DNA of 64,000 nucleotides from Bowmanella denitrificans (GCF_002887595.1 NZ_PEBU01000001.1:372001-436000), one strand, 5' to 3'. Counted from the stretch's first letter, positions 1 through 10,491 are shown. Numbers and translations are program-made. Notes: generated by a model not told the origin, from the sequence alone.

Positions 1-1583
1 TATTGGGACTAGGCATGCTGTACTGGTTTTTTGGTGGAGATCCTGCCACGGCCCATGTTATCCATGGTTTTGGTATGGGGGCCTCCAGTGTGGCATTGTT
101 TTCAAGGGTCGGTGGCGGAATTTTCACCAAGAGCGCAGATGTAGGCGCTGACCTGGTCGGTAAAATTGAAGCCGGCATTCCTGAAGATGACCCTCGCAAC
201 CCAGGCGTAATTGCCGACAATGTGGGTGATAATGTGGGTGACGTGGCTGGAATGGGCTCAGATATATTCGAGTCTTACTGCGGCGCGATGATTGCGACCA
301 TCGCTATTGCTTCCACCATGGCGCTGGATGGTCTCGGCAGCCGGGAGTCTATGATGTTCCTGCCCCTGGCGCTCGCATCAACCGGGTTATTATGTTCAGT
401 GCTGGGTATTTTACTGGTCAAGGCGATGTCGGCCAGTAAACCCGATGTTGCATTGCGTGCTGGAACCATAGGCGCAGCAGTACTTTTTGTCGTGGCCGCT
501 TATTTTGTTATTCAGCAGGTGGGCATTGACTATCATGTCTGGTGCTCAGTGGTCACTGGCGCTGTGGGTGGTATTGTCATAGGTCTGGTGACAGAATATT
601 ACACAGCGGCTTCTCCGATTCGTAAAATAGCTAAATCCGGTGAAACCGGCCCTGCAACCGTCATGATTACCGGCCTGTCGGTCGGTATGCAGTCTGTGGT
701 GATCCCGGTGCTGACGCTGAGCGCTATTATCTATATTTCCACCAGCCTGTCTGGCCTGTATGGCGTAGGTATCGCGGCCGTAGGTATGCTGGCGACCGTG
801 GGTATCACCATGGCCATTGATGCATACGGCCCGGTGGCTGATAACGCTGGCGGCATCGCAGAAATGGGTGGGCTAGGCAAAGAAACCCGGCAAATTACCG
901 ACTCGCTGGATGAACTGGGCAACACTACTGCGGCCATCGGTAAAGGTTTCGCCATTGGCGCGGCAGCCCTTGCTGCGCTGGCCATCATCGCCGCTTTTGT
1001 GGAAACCATGACCCATCACTATCCCGGTTTCACATTGCATTTAGGCAATCCTGAAGTGCTGGTGGGTATGTTTATAGGCGGTATCCTGCCGTTCTTAATT
1101 GCTTCAATTACCATGACCGCTGTGGGTGATGCTGCTTTTGAAATGATCCACGAAATTCGTCGCCAGTTTCGCGAGATAAAAGGCCTGATGGAAGGCGAAG
1201 CCAAACCTGATACTGCCCGCTGTGTGGACATTGCCACCACCGCAGCACTAAAGAAAATGATTCTACCTGGGGTGTTGGCTGTTGCCGTACCGCCACTGGT
1301 TGGCTTTGGCATTGGTCCCCATGCCTTAGGTGGCATGCTGGGCGGTGCACTGCTGGGTTGTGTGCTGCTGGCATTGATGATGGCAAACGCTGGCGGCGCC
1401 TGGGATAACGCCAAAAAATATGTTGAGAAGGGCAATCACGGTGGCAAAGGATCTCCAGTACACGCTGCCGCCGTGGTGGGCGACACTGTAGGTGACCCAT
1501 TCAAAGATACCTCCGGGCCGGCCATGAATATCCTGATTAACGTAATGGCCATTGTCAGTCTGGTGATTGCACCACTGCTTTAA
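1..1583 (+). CDS. hppA: Membrane-bound ion-translocating pyrophosphatase, 3' part
   Basis: Inner-membrane pyrophosphatase that couples PPi hydrolysis to H+ and/or Na+ export. The gene enters from the left edge (first full codon at base 3), so only about 526 C-terminal residues of a family usually near 680-700 aa are present. Numbered from that codon, the PPi/Mg-binding segment [13 protein letters not shown] lies at about 46-58 and the second acidic motif DNVGDNVGD at 72-80, followed by many hydrophobic helices to the C-terminus. The segment [10 protein letters not shown] (306-315) has Ala where the K+-independent subfamily carries Lys, so a K+-dependent enzyme is expected. The transported ion cannot be settled by eye. 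A strong terminator follows the stop codon. Confidence 0.95.
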   Translation, partial: LGLGMLYWFFGGDPATAHVIHGFGMGASSVALFSRVGGGIFTKSADVGADLVGKIEAGIPEDDPRNPGVIADNVGDNVGDVAGMGSDIFESYCGAMIATIAIASTMALDGLGSRESMMFLPLALASTGLLCSVLGILLVKAMSASKPDVALRAGTIGAAVLFVVAAYFVIQQVGIDYHVWCSVVTGAVGGIVIGLVTEYYTAASPIRKIAKSGETGPATVMITGLSVGMQSVVIPVLTLSAIIYISTSLSGLYGVGIAAVGMLATVGITMAIDAYGPVADNAGGIAEMGGLGKETRQITDSLDELGNTTAAIGKGFAIGAAALAALAIIAAFVETMTHHYPGFTLHLGNPEVLVGMFIGGILPFLIASITMTAVGDAAFEMIHEIRRQFREIKGLMEGEAKPDTARCVDIATTAALKKMILPGVLAVAVPPLVGFGIGPHALGGMLGGALLGCVLLALMMANAGGAWDNAKKYVEKGNHGGKGSPVHAAAVVGDTVGDPFKDTSGPAMNILINVMAIVSLVIAPLL

Positions 1584-1595
1584 GCGCTATCCCCC

Positions 1596-1621
1596 AAAAA
1601 GGCTGCAGTAGCAGCCTTTTT
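1596..1621 (+). terminator. Rho-independent terminator of hppA
   Basis: An A-rich run, a GGCTGC / GCAGCC stem with an AGTA loop and a run of five T form a canonical intrinsic terminator 12 nt after the hppA stop codon. The flanking A and T runs pair too, so it could also serve the convergent small gene that ends at 1670. Confidence 0.85.
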
Positions 1622-1669
1622 CGTTTGCGAGGACCAGATTTTTTACTTTCACCGACTTTTCGCCAGCGC

Positions 1670-1891
1670 TTAATGCTTAACAGGCGTCTTTTCAAGCAAC
1701 TTAACTATCTCCGCTTTTTGATTTAATTCGGCCAGATCAAGCAAGTAACTTTTTTGTAGTTTGTCCAACACCTGATTAGCCAGTAATTGCCTGACCCTGT
1801 CCACTTCACCATTGGCAATGGCCATTTGTAATCCTTCCATTCTGGCGATGGCGTTGGATTTTGCATCTTTTACGCAATGGGAATCTGTCAT
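1670..1891 (-). CDS. Small conserved-type hypothetical protein, 73 aa
   Basis: Function unknown. The ATG at 1891 is chosen because AAGGAGAG lies just upstream at good spacing; a reading frame extending to 1918 has no such site. The protein is soluble and helical: residues 19-40 (GLQMAIANGEVDRVRQLLAN) and 49-66 look like ankyrin-type helix pairs, so it may be a single degenerate ankyrin-like unit. It has one Cys, no signal peptide and no membrane segment. It is divergent from yebG, and the 133-nt gap holds the LexA box, so SOS influence on this gene is possible but unproven. Confidence 0.6.
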   Translation of the reverse strand: MTDSHCVKDAKSNAIARMEGLQMAIANGEVDRVRQLLANQVLDKLQKSYLLDLAELNQKAEIVKLLEKTPVKH

Positions 1892-1962
1892 TGTCTCTCC
1901 TTTCAAGTTCATTAACACCTACCTCTTGAGCATAGAAGATTTAATCCTAATCACAAAAATAA

Positions 1963-1978
1963 CTGTTCATTTATACAG
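1963..1978 (+). promoter_or_regulatory. LexA (SOS) box upstream of yebG
   Basis: CTGTTCATTTATACAG matches the gammaproteobacterial LexA operator (CTGT-N8-ACAG) at all eight conserved positions. It lies 46 nt upstream of the yebG ATG and overlaps a TATACA that could be the -10 element, the geometry expected for repression. YebG is a known SOS gene in enterobacteria, so site and gene support each other. Confidence 0.85.
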
Positions 1979-2024
1979 TATCCGTGTTAATCTTCTGAAC
2001 AGATTTCCAACAAAGGAGGCTGTG

Positions 2025-2315
2025 ATGGCCATCATCGTACGCTATGTGGTTGAGCACAAAGGGGTAGAGAAGCTGGTGACAACAGATAAAAAAGAGGCGG
2101 ATCTCTATGACAAGATGCTGGATGTTGCCGACAATCTGGCTGACTATATTCAGGCCAAGGGCATTAAACTGGAAGAGTCTGTAATGGAAGAACTGTCCGT
2201 TATGCTGGCGCAAAACAAAGATGCGGTTGGCAAGCTACTTAAAGGAAGTGCCGCAGCCGGTTTACTGGAAGAAGAAAAAGCCGAAGTGGTGAAGTTGGAA
2301 AAGAAACAGGCCTGA
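2025..2315 (+). CDS. yebG: YebG family SOS-induced protein
   Basis: 96-aa protein of the YebG family, DNA-damage-inducible in E. coli; its molecular role is not settled. The N-terminus MAIIVRYVVEH is followed by the typical charged helical region (KEADLYDKMLDVADNL) and an acidic/lysine-rich tail. The ATG at 2025 has AAAGGAGG 5-7 nt upstream; the frame is open further upstream but lacks a ribosome site there and would cross the LexA box. Expected to be derepressed in the SOS response through the box at 1963-1978. Monocistronic, convergent with fbp. Confidence 0.85.
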   Translation: MAIIVRYVVEHKGVEKLVTTDKKEADLYDKMLDVADNLADYIQAKGIKLEESVMEELSVMLAQNKDAVGKLLKGSAAAGLLEEEKAEVVKLEKKQA

Positions 2316-2377
2316 ACCAATAACGACAGGGGCTGGATTTGAACGATATCGATATTTGAAAGATAAACAGCCCTGAT

Positions 2378-2397
2378 ACCCGGCCAAGCGGCCGGGT
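2378..2397. terminator. Hairpin between convergent yebG and fbp
   Basis: ACCCGGCC / GGCCGGGT is a perfect 8-bp stem with an AAGC loop, placed between the convergent ends of yebG and fbp. There is no long T run on either side, so it may terminate weakly in both directions or only stabilise 3' ends. Confidence 0.5.
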
Positions 2398-2413
2398 GAA
2401 TCATTTGCCGCAA

Positions 2414-3385
2414 TTAGTCTTTGTAATAGCTGACACAGGCTTCCACTTCGTCGGCCGAGCCAAGCAATACAGGTACACGCTGATGAATGTCGGTAGGCAT
2501 CACTTCCAGAATACGACCCCGACCAGTTGACGCGCCGCCACCGGCTTGTTCCATCAGAAATGCCATTGGGTTGGCTTCGTACATCAGGCGCAGTTTACCT
2601 GGCTTGTTCGGTTCACGGTTATCCCAGGGGTAAGCGAAAATACCGCCCCGGCACAATACCCGGTGGATGTCCCCTACCATGGCCGCCACCCAGCGCATAT
2701 TGTAGTTTTTGCCCCTTGGGCCCTGATCACCAGCCAGCAGATCTGCCACATACTCTTGCATGCAAGGTTCCCAGTGACGCTGGTTAGAAGTATTGATAGC
2801 AAACTCCTGGGTTTCCTTCGGAACCTGCACATTGTTGCGGGTCAGCAGGAAGCCACCGTGGGTTTTATCCAGGGTATATAAATGTGTACCCCGACCTGTG
2901 GTCATGGCCAGCATGGTCGACGGGCCATACAATACGTAACCTGCAGCTACTTGCTGAGTGCCCGGCTGCAGAAAGGCAGATGGATCATCAGGTTCCATCC
3001 ACTGCGGTGCATGCATCACAGAGAAAATTGTCCCGATCAGGCTGTTGATGTCGGTGTTGGAAGAACCATCCAGCGGATCAAAACTAATCAGATATTTACC
3101 GTCAGGATTGCAACCAATAACATGGTCCTCTTCTTCAGAGGAAATAGCTTTGACATAGCCAGATTCACTGAGGATATCCTTAAGAATTTGGTTAGAGATC
3201 ACATCCAGCTTTTTTTGCCTTTCGCCCTGCACGTTGTCACTCAGGGTAGACCCCAGTACGCCGGCCAGGGCGCCTTGGCTGACCCTGAAGGATATCTCCT
3301 TACAGGCCGCCAACAGGGTGCGAATAAGCAGAATAAGTTCTAGGGGACAACCGTCTTCCTGTAACTGTGTGTTGAGTCGTTTCAT
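2414..3385 (-). CDS. fbp: Fructose-1,6-bisphosphatase, class 1
   Basis: Cytoplasmic gluconeogenic enzyme converting fructose-1,6-bisphosphate to fructose-6-phosphate. 323 aa, normal for class 1. The metal- and substrate-binding motifs are intact: EEE at 84-86, DPLDGSSN at 103-110, and [15 protein letters not shown] from 269 with the metal ligand Glu270 and Glu279. The start is the only reasonable ATG. Single-gene unit, divergent from mpl. Confidence 0.96.
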   Translation of the reverse strand: MKRLNTQLQEDGCPLELILLIRTLLAACKEISFRVSQGALAGVLGSTLSDNVQGERQKKLDVISNQILKDILSESGYVKAISSEEEDHVIGCNPDGKYLISFDPLDGSSNTDINSLIGTIFSVMHAPQWMEPDDPSAFLQPGTQQVAAGYVLYGPSTMLAMTTGRGTHLYTLDKTHGGFLLTRNNVQVPKETQEFAINTSNQRHWEPCMQEYVADLLAGDQGPRGKNYNMRWVAAMVGDIHRVLCRGGIFAYPWDNREPNKPGKLRLMYEANPMAFLMEQAGGGASTGRGRILEVMPTDIHQRVPVLLGSADEVEACVSYYKD

Positions 3386-3577
3386 AAACTTCAGACCTTA
3401 GAGAATTTTTATTGATGTAGGGACTGCCCATGGGTCTAAGCCGTAGGGCTTTGTTTTTATTTTTGTTCTTTTATTGTAACCAGTTTGACCACAGATGTCG
3501 CCGGGCATGGTCACAGGTATTATTCAAAGTCGAAGTTTCTGATAGGCTTGGCGCAGATTCGAATTGACCTGTTAATT

Positions 3578-4936
3578 ATGCATATACATATTCTCGGCAT
3601 TTGCGGCACCTTTATGGGCGGTATCGCCGCGCTGACCAAAGCACTCGGCCATCGCGTAACCGGCTCCGATGCCAATGTTTATCCTCCCATGAGCACTCAG
3701 CTTGAACAGTTGGGTATTAGTCTTACGCAAGGTTATGACCCTAAGCAATTAGACCCGGCACCCGATCTGGTAGTCATAGGTAATGCCATGAGCCGCGGCA
3801 ACCCGGCTGTAGAATATGTGCTGGATCGCAATCTGCCCTACACCAGCGGCCCGCAGTGGCTGCTGGAGAATCTGCTCAAAGACCGTTGGGTGCTGGCGGT
3901 GTCCGGTACCCATGGTAAAACCACCACAGCCAGTATGCTGGCCTGGATTTTGGAGCATGCCGGGCTTAATCCTGGTTTTCTGATTGGCGGTGTGCCGGAA
4001 AACTTTGGTATTTCAGCCCGCCTGGGCGACTCGCCCTTTTTTGTCATTGAGGCCGATGAATACGACAGCGCCTTTTTCGATAAACGCTCTAAGTTTGTGC
4101 ATTACCGCCCGCGCACCCTGATTATTAATAATCTGGAATTTGATCACGCCGATATCTTTGACAATCTGGCCGCCATTCAGAAGCAATTTCATCATTTACT
4201 GCGTATGGTACCGGGTAATGGTCTGGTGATCTCTCCTGCCGTTGATGACAATGTTGAAAATACATTACGGATGGGCTGCTGGACCCCCATACAGCAGACC
4301 GGAAAAGAGTGGCAATTAGCCCAGGTTTCGGCCGATGGCAGTAGCTTTGACATTCTGCTGAATGACGTCAAACAGGGCCGCATAGACTGGCAACTGCAGG
4401 GCGAACACAATCGCCACAATGCTCTGATGGCTGTGGCTGCGGCGCGTCATGCTGGGGTGCAACCTGCATTGGCCATAGAGGCATTGAACAGCTTTAAAAA
4501 CGTAAAACGTCGTATGGAAGTCAAAGGCAAGGTAGCGGATATCACCTTATATGATGACTTCGCGCATCACCCCACCGCCATCGCCCTGACCATTGCCGGA
4601 CTGCGCGCCAAGGTGGGCAACGCCCGCATTCTGGCGGTGCTGGAGCCCCGTTCCAACACCATGAAACAGGGCGTCTTTAAAGACCAACTGGCAAACGCCT
4701 GGCAACAGGCAGACAACGCCTTTATATTTGAACCTGAGGGACTTCGCTGGTCCTTACAGCAAAGTTGCCAGGCCAGCACCGTACCCAGTCAGGTGTATCG
4801 CGATATGGACGCATTGCAACAAGCCGTCATTCGCGAAGCCAAGCCTGGCGACCACATTCTGGTGATGAGTAACGGCGGTTTTGGCGGCCTGCATCAGAAA
4901 CTACTCAGTGCATTGGAGAACCAGCATGGCCTTTGA
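3578..4936 (+). CDS. mpl: UDP-MurNAc:L-Ala-gamma-D-Glu-meso-DAP ligase
   Basis: Mur-ligase family enzyme that attaches recycled murein tripeptide to UDP-MurNAc in peptidoglycan recycling. 452 aa from the ATG at 3578 ([15 protein letters not shown]), the conserved start of the family; an upstream in-frame extension to 3485 is not Mpl-like. The ATP P-loop GTHGKTT is at 110-116 and the Mur motif [16 protein letters not shown] follows near 160-175. The divergent neighbour is fbp, as in many gammaproteobacteria. The last 11 nt overlap ubiX, so the two are probably translationally coupled. Confidence 0.95.
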   Translation: MHIHILGICGTFMGGIAALTKALGHRVTGSDANVYPPMSTQLEQLGISLTQGYDPKQLDPAPDLVVIGNAMSRGNPAVEYVLDRNLPYTSGPQWLLENLLKDRWVLAVSGTHGKTTTASMLAWILEHAGLNPGFLIGGVPENFGISARLGDSPFFVIEADEYDSAFFDKRSKFVHYRPRTLIINNLEFDHADIFDNLAAIQKQFHHLLRMVPGNGLVISPAVDDNVENTLRMGCWTPIQQTGKEWQLAQVSADGSSFDILLNDVKQGRIDWQLQGEHNRHNALMAVAAARHAGVQPALAIEALNSFKNVKRRMEVKGKVADITLYDDFAHHPTAIALTIAGLRAKVGNARILAVLEPRSNTMKQGVFKDQLANAWQQADNAFIFEPEGLRWSLQQSCQASTVPSQVYRDMDALQQAVIREAKPGDHILVMSNGGFGGLHQKLLSALENQHGL

Positions 4937-5552
4937 CAGACAGATTACCCTGGCCATTACCGGTGCTTCGGGGGCGCCATATGCCTTGCGCCTGCTGGAA
5001 TTGCTGGTAAGAGCTAATTGCCAGGTGTTTGTACTGATTTCCTCGGCGGCCAAAGTGGTGCTGGCCACCGAAGAGAATCTGCAAATCCCGGCCAAGCCAG
5101 ATGCAGCAGCCGCCTGGCTGATTGAGCGTTATCAGGCCCAACCTGAGCAAATCAGGGTATTTGGCAAGGATGAATGGTTCTCACCCGTGGCCTCGGGCTC
5201 TGCGGCTCCGAAGCAAATGGTGGTATGCCCCTGCTCTACTGGCACTTTGTCTGCTATTGCGGTGGGTGCCAGCGACAATCTGATTGAGCGGGCGGCGGAC
5301 GTAGTACTTAAAGAAAGAGGGCAACTGCTGCTGGTGCCAAGAGAAATGCCCTTGTCCAGCCTGCATCTGGAAAACATGCTGAAGTTGTCAAATCTTGGCG
5401 CCACCATTATGCCGGCCAGCCCGGGCTTTTATCACCAACCGCAATCCATCCAGGATCTGGTGGATTTTGTGGTGGCCCGTATCCTTGACCACCTTGGTAT
5501 CGACCAGCAATTAATGGCCCGTTGGGGTTATCAGGGAGCCGCCAGCAAGTAG
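4926..5552 (+). CDS. ubiX: Flavin prenyltransferase UbiX
   Basis: Makes prenylated FMN, the cofactor of the UbiD decarboxylase in ubiquinone synthesis. 208 aa from the ATG at 4926, inside the mpl end (11-nt overlap). N-terminal [15 protein letters not shown] (11-25) is the FMN-binding motif, and the [16 protein letters not shown] and LVPREMPLS segments are typical of UbiX/Pad1. The stop lies only 4 nt from the end of the convergent downstream gene. Confidence 0.95.
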   Translation: MAFDRQITLAITGASGAPYALRLLELLVRANCQVFVLISSAAKVVLATEENLQIPAKPDAAAAWLIERYQAQPEQIRVFGKDEWFSPVASGSAAPKQMVVCPCSTGTLSAIAVGASDNLIERAADVVLKERGQLLLVPREMPLSSLHLENMLKLSNLGATIMPASPGFYHQPQSIQDLVDFVVARILDHLGIDQQLMARWGYQGAASK

Positions 5553-5556
5553 GTAG

Positions 5557-6159
5557 TTAACGCAGCCGCCCTACTTTTTCCAGTAGTGTGGACTGCGCAA
5601 TGGCCTGGGGCGAGGTGAAATGATTAGGGTACAGAATATCCAAGTCACGACCCGCTCTGCTATAGATGGCGGAAACAAACTCAGAACAAAAGTAGGCGCT
5701 GGCAATATCGTGATCTTGCCAGCCCCGGTATTTGTGCAGCTTGTTCAACACCAGCCTGAAAAAGAAGGGTACCAGTTGCCAGAAGTTGTATTTCTTACCC
5801 AGCTGTAACAAAGCGAAATCCAGCATTTTCTTGCGTGCAACAGGGTCCAGAACTTGTTCCGGCCTGAGTCTGAAATAATCAATATTGCCAGCATAGTGAC
5901 AGAGATTGTCTGAGATCGGGCTGGTCACTACGCCCGGCCCCTTAGCTTCCAGTACCATCAGTCGCTCGCCCCACCAGGCCACAATACCTGCATGTGAATA
6001 GTCTGATTTGCAGGCCCAGCGGATTAAACGAGAAAAGGCATTGGTCCCGCCAAATAGCAATATGTCGCCATCCTGCATGGTCTGACGAACCTGGGCATAA
6101 TCCAGCTTAATATGTTGTACAGATGGCGTTGCTTCTGCCGCTAACACAGCGTCTGACAT
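5557..6159 (-). CDS. Permuted papain-like hydrolase (YiiX/YebB type)
   Basis: 200-aa protein with the circularly permuted NlpC/P60-papain fold: MQDGDILLFGG at 28-38, His56 in YSHAGIV, Glu71 in VLEAKG, and Cys158 in FCSEFVSAIY near the C-terminus. The order His-Glu-Cys is that of the YiiX/YebB group of amidases or thioesterases acting on lipid- or peptide-linked substrates; the substrate is unknown. There is no signal peptide, so it may be cytoplasmic. It lies 53 nt downstream of the PepSY-linked small gene on the same strand and could be cotranscribed. Confidence 0.75.
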   Translation of the reverse strand: MSDAVLAAEATPSVQHIKLDYAQVRQTMQDGDILLFGGTNAFSRLIRWACKSDYSHAGIVAWWGERLMVLEAKGPGVVTSPISDNLCHYAGNIDYFRLRPEQVLDPVARKKMLDFALLQLGKKYNFWQLVPFFFRLVLNKLHKYRGWQDHDIASAYFCSEFVSAIYSRAGRDLDILYPNHFTSPQAIAQSTLLEKVGRLR

Positions 6160-6212
6160 TGGTAGTCCCTTGCAAAAAAACCGGGAGTTTACCCTATTGC
6201 TGACAACCTATG

Positions 6213-6683
6213 CTATGGCAGAAAAAGCGCTGTCGGCACTGGCCACTGCGCCTGGTACTGATTGCCCTGCCAGTCTTCGATTACCAGCCAGATGCGATCC
6301 TCTGCTGCTAACTTTGGCTTGGCGATGGCATGTACATGCTGACCATGGCGGCTGCCATGCAATATACCGGACTCACCTTGCTGCAGTGTGGCTAAAGGTA
6401 GCGGGCTTGGCCCAATATTCAGATAAGCCTGGCGAATATCGGCGATATCCCCCTGGTTAAATGTCAGCAGGAAGTCTTTAACAAACTCATCGTGATGTTG
6501 ATAAGGTGGCTTGTGATCAAAAGGCATAGGGGTCACCAAAAAAGGACCCGCCTGACGACTTTCCAATGCAGGTGGAAATTCCGGGGTCAGGCTCTGATAT
6601 AGAAACCAGAAAGGGAGCACCAGAATCAGACCACTTAATTTATATTTATTGCGTTGCCAGAAGGTGTTTTTCAGCCTTGCCAT
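6213..6683 (-). CDS. Membrane-anchored hypothetical protein next to a PepSY gene
   Basis: 156 aa. A positively charged N-terminus (MARLKNTFWQRNKYK) precedes one membrane helix at about 16-30, with the rest outside the cytoplasm. The soluble part is rich in His, Pro and Gln and includes HGSRHGQHVHAIAKPK, a His-rich stretch that might bind metal or haem (inference). Its ATG overlaps the stop of the upstream PepSY gene by one base, so the two are coupled and probably act together. Family not recognised. Confidence 0.65.
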   Translation of the reverse strand: MARLKNTFWQRNKYKLSGLILVLPFWFLYQSLTPEFPPALESRQAGPFLVTPMPFDHKPPYQHHDEFVKDFLLTFNQGDIADIRQAYLNIGPSPLPLATLQQGESGILHGSRHGQHVHAIAKPKLAAEDRIWLVIEDWQGNQYQAQWPVPTALFLP

Positions 6684-7840
6684 CAGACGGTCTCTCCCAA
6701 CTCTGCCTGTACCACCTGAGCCCTGGACTTACTGGCACCTTTTAAGGTGCGACGTCCCCACATCATAAAGCCGGTAATCGACATGCCACTTAAAACTAAA
6801 CCAAATACAAACCACAAGATCTTGGTCCATAGCCCGCCAAGGGTACCGTAGTGCAGAGGGTCGGCAATATGGCTGATAACCTGAAGAGTATTCATATCAG
6901 CAGGTGAGCGACTGTCAGCCACTTCCCCGGTCCAGGGATTAACGCTGACCTGATAAGCATACTGATCATAGAAAATATGATCACCACCGCCCATCAATTG
7001 ATACATATCACGATTGTGCTCGGGCAAGCGCAAGTAGGCAGGGGCGAATTGCGGGTACAGCTGCTGGGCCTTGTCCATTGCCTGTTGAAAGTCAACCACT
7101 GGTATGGGTGTTGAATCAGTCTGGCTGGGTAACTGAGACGCTGCCACCAGCGGCGCATGGGGCTCAATATCAATATCTGCATGCCAGAATATCGCTTGTA
7201 CTAAATACCAAAGCCCGGTCAGGCTCATTATCAGTAAAAACCAGATAGACCAGACGCCGGCTAAACGATGCAGGTCAGCCAGCAGAGTGCGCTGGCCCTG
7301 ATGGGTGCGTATTTTCGGCCGGGTAAAGGCCTGCCAGAAATGCTTGTAAACAATAAGACCGGTAATCAGCGAGCCCAGCATCATCACCGACATCAGGCTC
7401 ACCAGGTAATAGCCTATGCTGTAACTGCCATGCCAGGGAAATAGCAGCCAGCCATGCAGGGCGCGCATAAAGCCGATAAAGGTCAGCCCTTGTTCCACCG
7501 CCTGAATTTCGCCACTGTATTGATTGACGTAGGCAATGGCCTGGGGTTTGTCTGCGTCGGTGAAAACCACCGCATTTACCAGATAGGGTTCAAACACCAT
7601 CACCGCTCCCACTGCCGCAGTGGGATGCGCCTGCTGTACCGTCTGCACCAGTTCTGCAACAGGTTTAGCCGGTAACTTATGCGGATTATCGGCACGGGCC
7701 GCCGGGTTGGTTAACCAGGTTAACTCATGGCTAAGCACCGCGATAGTGCCGCTCAGACAAATAAAACTGAACAGCAGCCATACTGGTAAAGCGAACCAGC
7801 CATGCAGTTGGAACCAGAAACGGTTGGAAATTCTCGCCAT
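6683..7840 (-). CDS. PepSY-associated TM-helix protein (PiuB-like)
   Basis: 385-aa inner-membrane protein of the PepSY_TM family. The first helix follows RFWFQLHGWFALPVWLLF (about 8-25, with His13); further helices lie at about 135-165, 190-215 and 345-362, with PepSY-like periplasmic segments between (PVAELVQTVQQAHPTAAVG; YVNQYSGEIQAVE). Several His near helix ends fit a haem-carrying reductase. Family members are often linked to iron or siderophore uptake as ferric reductases; that role is inferred. A Fur site upstream is not convincing. Its stop overlaps the next start by one base. Confidence 0.8.
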   Translation of the reverse strand: MARISNRFWFQLHGWFALPVWLLFSFICLSGTIAVLSHELTWLTNPAARADNPHKLPAKPVAELVQTVQQAHPTAAVGAVMVFEPYLVNAVVFTDADKPQAIAYVNQYSGEIQAVEQGLTFIGFMRALHGWLLFPWHGSYSIGYYLVSLMSVMMLGSLITGLIVYKHFWQAFTRPKIRTHQGQRTLLADLHRLAGVWSIWFLLIMSLTGLWYLVQAIFWHADIDIEPHAPLVAASQLPSQTDSTPIPVVDFQQAMDKAQQLYPQFAPAYLRLPEHNRDMYQLMGGGDHIFYDQYAYQVSVNPWTGEVADSRSPADMNTLQVISHIADPLHYGTLGGLWTKILWFVFGLVLSGMSITGFMMWGRRTLKGASKSRAQVVQAELGETV

Positions 7841-7935
7841 CTATCCAATGCCAAATCAACAAACACAGGCCCAATGGTAAATGTAACGAGAACTACTATC
7901 AACAACACTTATAAAAGCAATAGTTTTTATTGGTT

Positions 7936-9387
7936 CTAAACGCCACCCATACACAGATATTTAACTTCCAGATAATCATCCAGGCCGTATTTAGAGCCCT
8001 CCCGGCCGTTACCGGATTGCTTCACGCCACCAAAAGGCGCTGCAGGGTTGGATATTGCTCCTTCGTTTATGCCGACCATGCCATACTCCAGTCCTTCAGC
8101 AACCCGCCAAATACGCCCAATATCCCTGGCATAAAAATAAGCAGCCAGACCAAAGTCGGTATCATTTGCCATTTGCAGCGCCTGTTGTTCGTCTTCGAAG
8201 GGGATTAGGGGCGCCACCGGACCAAAAATTTCCTCACGGGCCACCGGCATTTGGTTGCTTACCCCGGTCAACACAGTAGGCTGATACAACCAACCACCAC
8301 TCTGGTGCAGTTGTCCACCCACTTTTACCTGCGCACCTTGCTGAACCGACTGCTTTATCAGTTCATCGACTTTATCCACCGCTTGCTGGGAAATCAGCGG
8401 GCCGATATTGACACCCTCTGCCAAACCATTGCCGGCTCTTAAACCCTCAACGGCTTTCAACAGCTTGTGGCAAAATTCCGTATAGACGCTTTGTTGCACA
8501 AAAACCCGATTTGCACAGACACAGGTTTGCCCGGCATTGCGAAACTTCGACACCAGTAAGCCTTGCACAGCAGCATCCAGATCGGCATCGTCAAATACCA
8601 GAAAAGGCGCGTTGCCACCCAGCTCCATAGACACCCGTTTAACGGTGCTGGCACATTGTGCTATCAATAATTTGCCAATGGCTGTCGAGCCGGTAAAGCT
8701 GAACTTACGCACCAGCGGATGTTCCGTCAGTACCTTGCCTATCGCCTTGGCGTCTTTGCCTGGCACCACATTAAATACCCCGGCAGGAATGCCTGCGCGC
8801 TGAGCCAATTCGGCCATTGCCAGGGCAGACAAGGGCGTTTCTGAAGCGGGCTTAACCACAAAGGTGCAACCCGCAGCCAGGGCGGCGGCAGCTTTACGGG
8901 CAATCATAGCATTGGGGAAATTCCATGGGGTGATAGCGGCCACCACGCCAACAGGTTGCTTGATGATCAGCAGACGCTTATCTGCGCCCGGGGCGGGTAT
9001 GGTGTCACCGTAAACGCGCTTGGCTTCCTCGGCAAACCATTCCACATATTGCGCACCGTAGGCAATTTCGCCTTTTGCTTCTGTCAGGGGCTTGCCTTGT
9101 TCCAGGGTCAGCAAGCGGGCCAAATCGTCCTGATGCTGCATCATCAGTTCAAACCACTTTCGCAGCAACTGACTGCGTTCCATGGCGGCCTTCTTTGACC
9201 AGGCAGAAAAGGCTTCAGCCGCACTCTGCACTGCCAGTTCAGCGTCTTCAGGGCCCAAATCCGCCACTTTGAGCAGTTCCTGCCCATCAGCCGGATTAGA
9301 CACCACAAACTGCTTGTCACCAATGTGCCAATGGCCATTAATAAAACCGGCTGATTTGATCAGGCCGCTGTCGATTATTCCCAGCAT
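7936..9387 (-). CDS. gabD: NADP-dependent succinate-semialdehyde dehydrogenase
   Basis: Oxidises succinate semialdehyde to succinate, the last step of GABA breakdown. 483 aa, the family length. Aldehyde-dehydrogenase signatures: PWNFP at 155-159 (Asn157), MELGGN at 254-259 (Glu255), and [11 protein letters not shown] with the catalytic Cys289 and its redox partner Cys291, the pattern typical of GabD. An AGGAG site precedes the ATG at 9387. No gabT or GABA transporter is nearby, so a broader semialdehyde substrate is possible. Confidence 0.93.
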   Translation of the reverse strand: MLGIIDSGLIKSAGFINGHWHIGDKQFVVSNPADGQELLKVADLGPEDAELAVQSAAEAFSAWSKKAAMERSQLLRKWFELMMQHQDDLARLLTLEQGKPLTEAKGEIAYGAQYVEWFAEEAKRVYGDTIPAPGADKRLLIIKQPVGVVAAITPWNFPNAMIARKAAAALAAGCTFVVKPASETPLSALAMAELAQRAGIPAGVFNVVPGKDAKAIGKVLTEHPLVRKFSFTGSTAIGKLLIAQCASTVKRVSMELGGNAPFLVFDDADLDAAVQGLLVSKFRNAGQTCVCANRVFVQQSVYTEFCHKLLKAVEGLRAGNGLAEGVNIGPLISQQAVDKVDELIKQSVQQGAQVKVGGQLHQSGGWLYQPTVLTGVSNQMPVAREEIFGPVAPLIPFEDEQQALQMANDTDFGLAAYFYARDIGRIWRVAEGLEYGMVGINEGAISNPAAPFGGVKQSGNGREGSKYGLDDYLEVKYLCMGGV

Positions 9388-9597
9388 CTGACTCTCCTGT
9401 TAAGACTGTATTCAACACCATAGCCGTTTAATCATCGCATTCAATAGCAAAGGTCTAAACTTTAGGTAAGGGGTTTCTTATCTGCTATCGGCGACTGCAC
9501 ATTGTCCACGCAATCGCACCATTTAGGTGCCGATAGTCGTTGGTATTGCCACTTTTCGCTGGTAGATTGTGGTTTCTAAGTAATACGGGCAATTTAC

Positions 9598-10491
9598 ATG
9601 AGAATCTACAACCTGGGGTCCATCAACTGGGATCACTGCTACAGAGTTGAACACTTCGTTCGTCCAGGCGAAACCCTGATGTCCAGCGCTTATGCACTGC
9701 ACCTTGGCGGCAAGGGCGCAAATCAATCGGTGGCCGCTGCCAAAGCCGGTGGCCAGGTCATTCACATCGGTTGTGTTGCCAGCGCCGATTCAGCGCTCAG
9801 CAAGCTGCAGGAATTGGGTGTAGAGACCGGCGGTATCTACCAACAGGATCAGCACGCCACAGGTCACGCACTTATTCAGATTGATGACGAGGGCGAAAAC
9901 GCCATAATTTTGCATGCGGGCGCGAATCGGGCATTACAACAGGATTGGATAGCCAGCCAGTTGCAGTCAGCCGAAAAGCAGGATTGGTTGCTAATGCAAA
10001 ATGAAACCAACTTGCTGCATGAAAGCGCCACATTGGCCAGGCAAAAGGGTATGCAGGTCGCATTTAACCCGGCGCCAATGGACCGGGATTTAACCCTTAA
10101 TCTGTTGGATAAACTGGATCTATTAATTGTTAACCAGATTGAAGCTCAGGACTTAACTGGTGCGTCGGATCTGGATACAGCAATTGAAAGAATGCAGCAG
10201 CAAGCGCCAGATCTGGCATTGCTTATCACTCTGGGAGCAAAGGGCGCCTGTTATTGTCAGGGCAACCAGCGCCATAGCGTAAATGCGTTTAAGGTGGATG
10301 CAGTCGACACAACGGCTGCTGGAGATACCTTTATCGGCTATTTCCTGGCTAGTCTTACTGCCGGACTCGCGGTACCAGATGCGCTGCCCAGAGCCAGTGC
10401 TGCTGCCGCACTGGCGGTAACTCGTGCTGGCGCCATCCCCTCTATACCCAGTCGTCAGGAAGTCGATGATTTCCTGGCCAGACAACCATAA
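9598..10491 (+). CDS. PfkB-family carbohydrate kinase, ribokinase-like
   Basis: 297-aa cytoplasmic sugar kinase, probably phosphorylating D-ribose. PfkB signatures: the N-terminal GGKGANQSVAAAKAG (37-51) and the C-terminal DTTAAGDTF (237-245) with catalytic base Asp243. The next gene, 50 nt downstream on the same strand, is a nucleoside hydrolase, which releases ribose; ribokinase is therefore the likeliest function, although exact substrates within PfkB cannot be read from motifs alone. The 209-nt gap upstream separates it from divergent gabD. Confidence 0.85.
   Translation: MRIYNLGSINWDHCYRVEHFVRPGETLMSSAYALHLGGKGANQSVAAAKAGGQVIHIGCVASADSALSKLQELGVETGGIYQQDQHATGHALIQIDDEGENAIILHAGANRALQQDWIASQLQSAEKQDWLLMQNETNLLHESATLARQKGMQVAFNPAPMDRDLTLNLLDKLDLLIVNQIEAQDLTGASDLDTAIERMQQQAPDLALLITLGAKGACYCQGNQRHSVNAFKVDAVDTTAAGDTFIGYFLASLTAGLAVPDALPRASAAAALAVTRAGAIPSIPSRQEVDDFLARQP

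Noticed and set aside
7887-7901. Fur box upstream of the PepSY gene
   Set aside because: The sequence matches the 7-1-7 Fur pattern at one half only; too weak to call.
9485-9536. CTATCGGC / GCCGATAG inverted repeat between gabD and the kinase gene
   Set aside because: Eight-base arms 36 nt apart could be an operator pair, but the spacing and lack of a known match make it unsupported.
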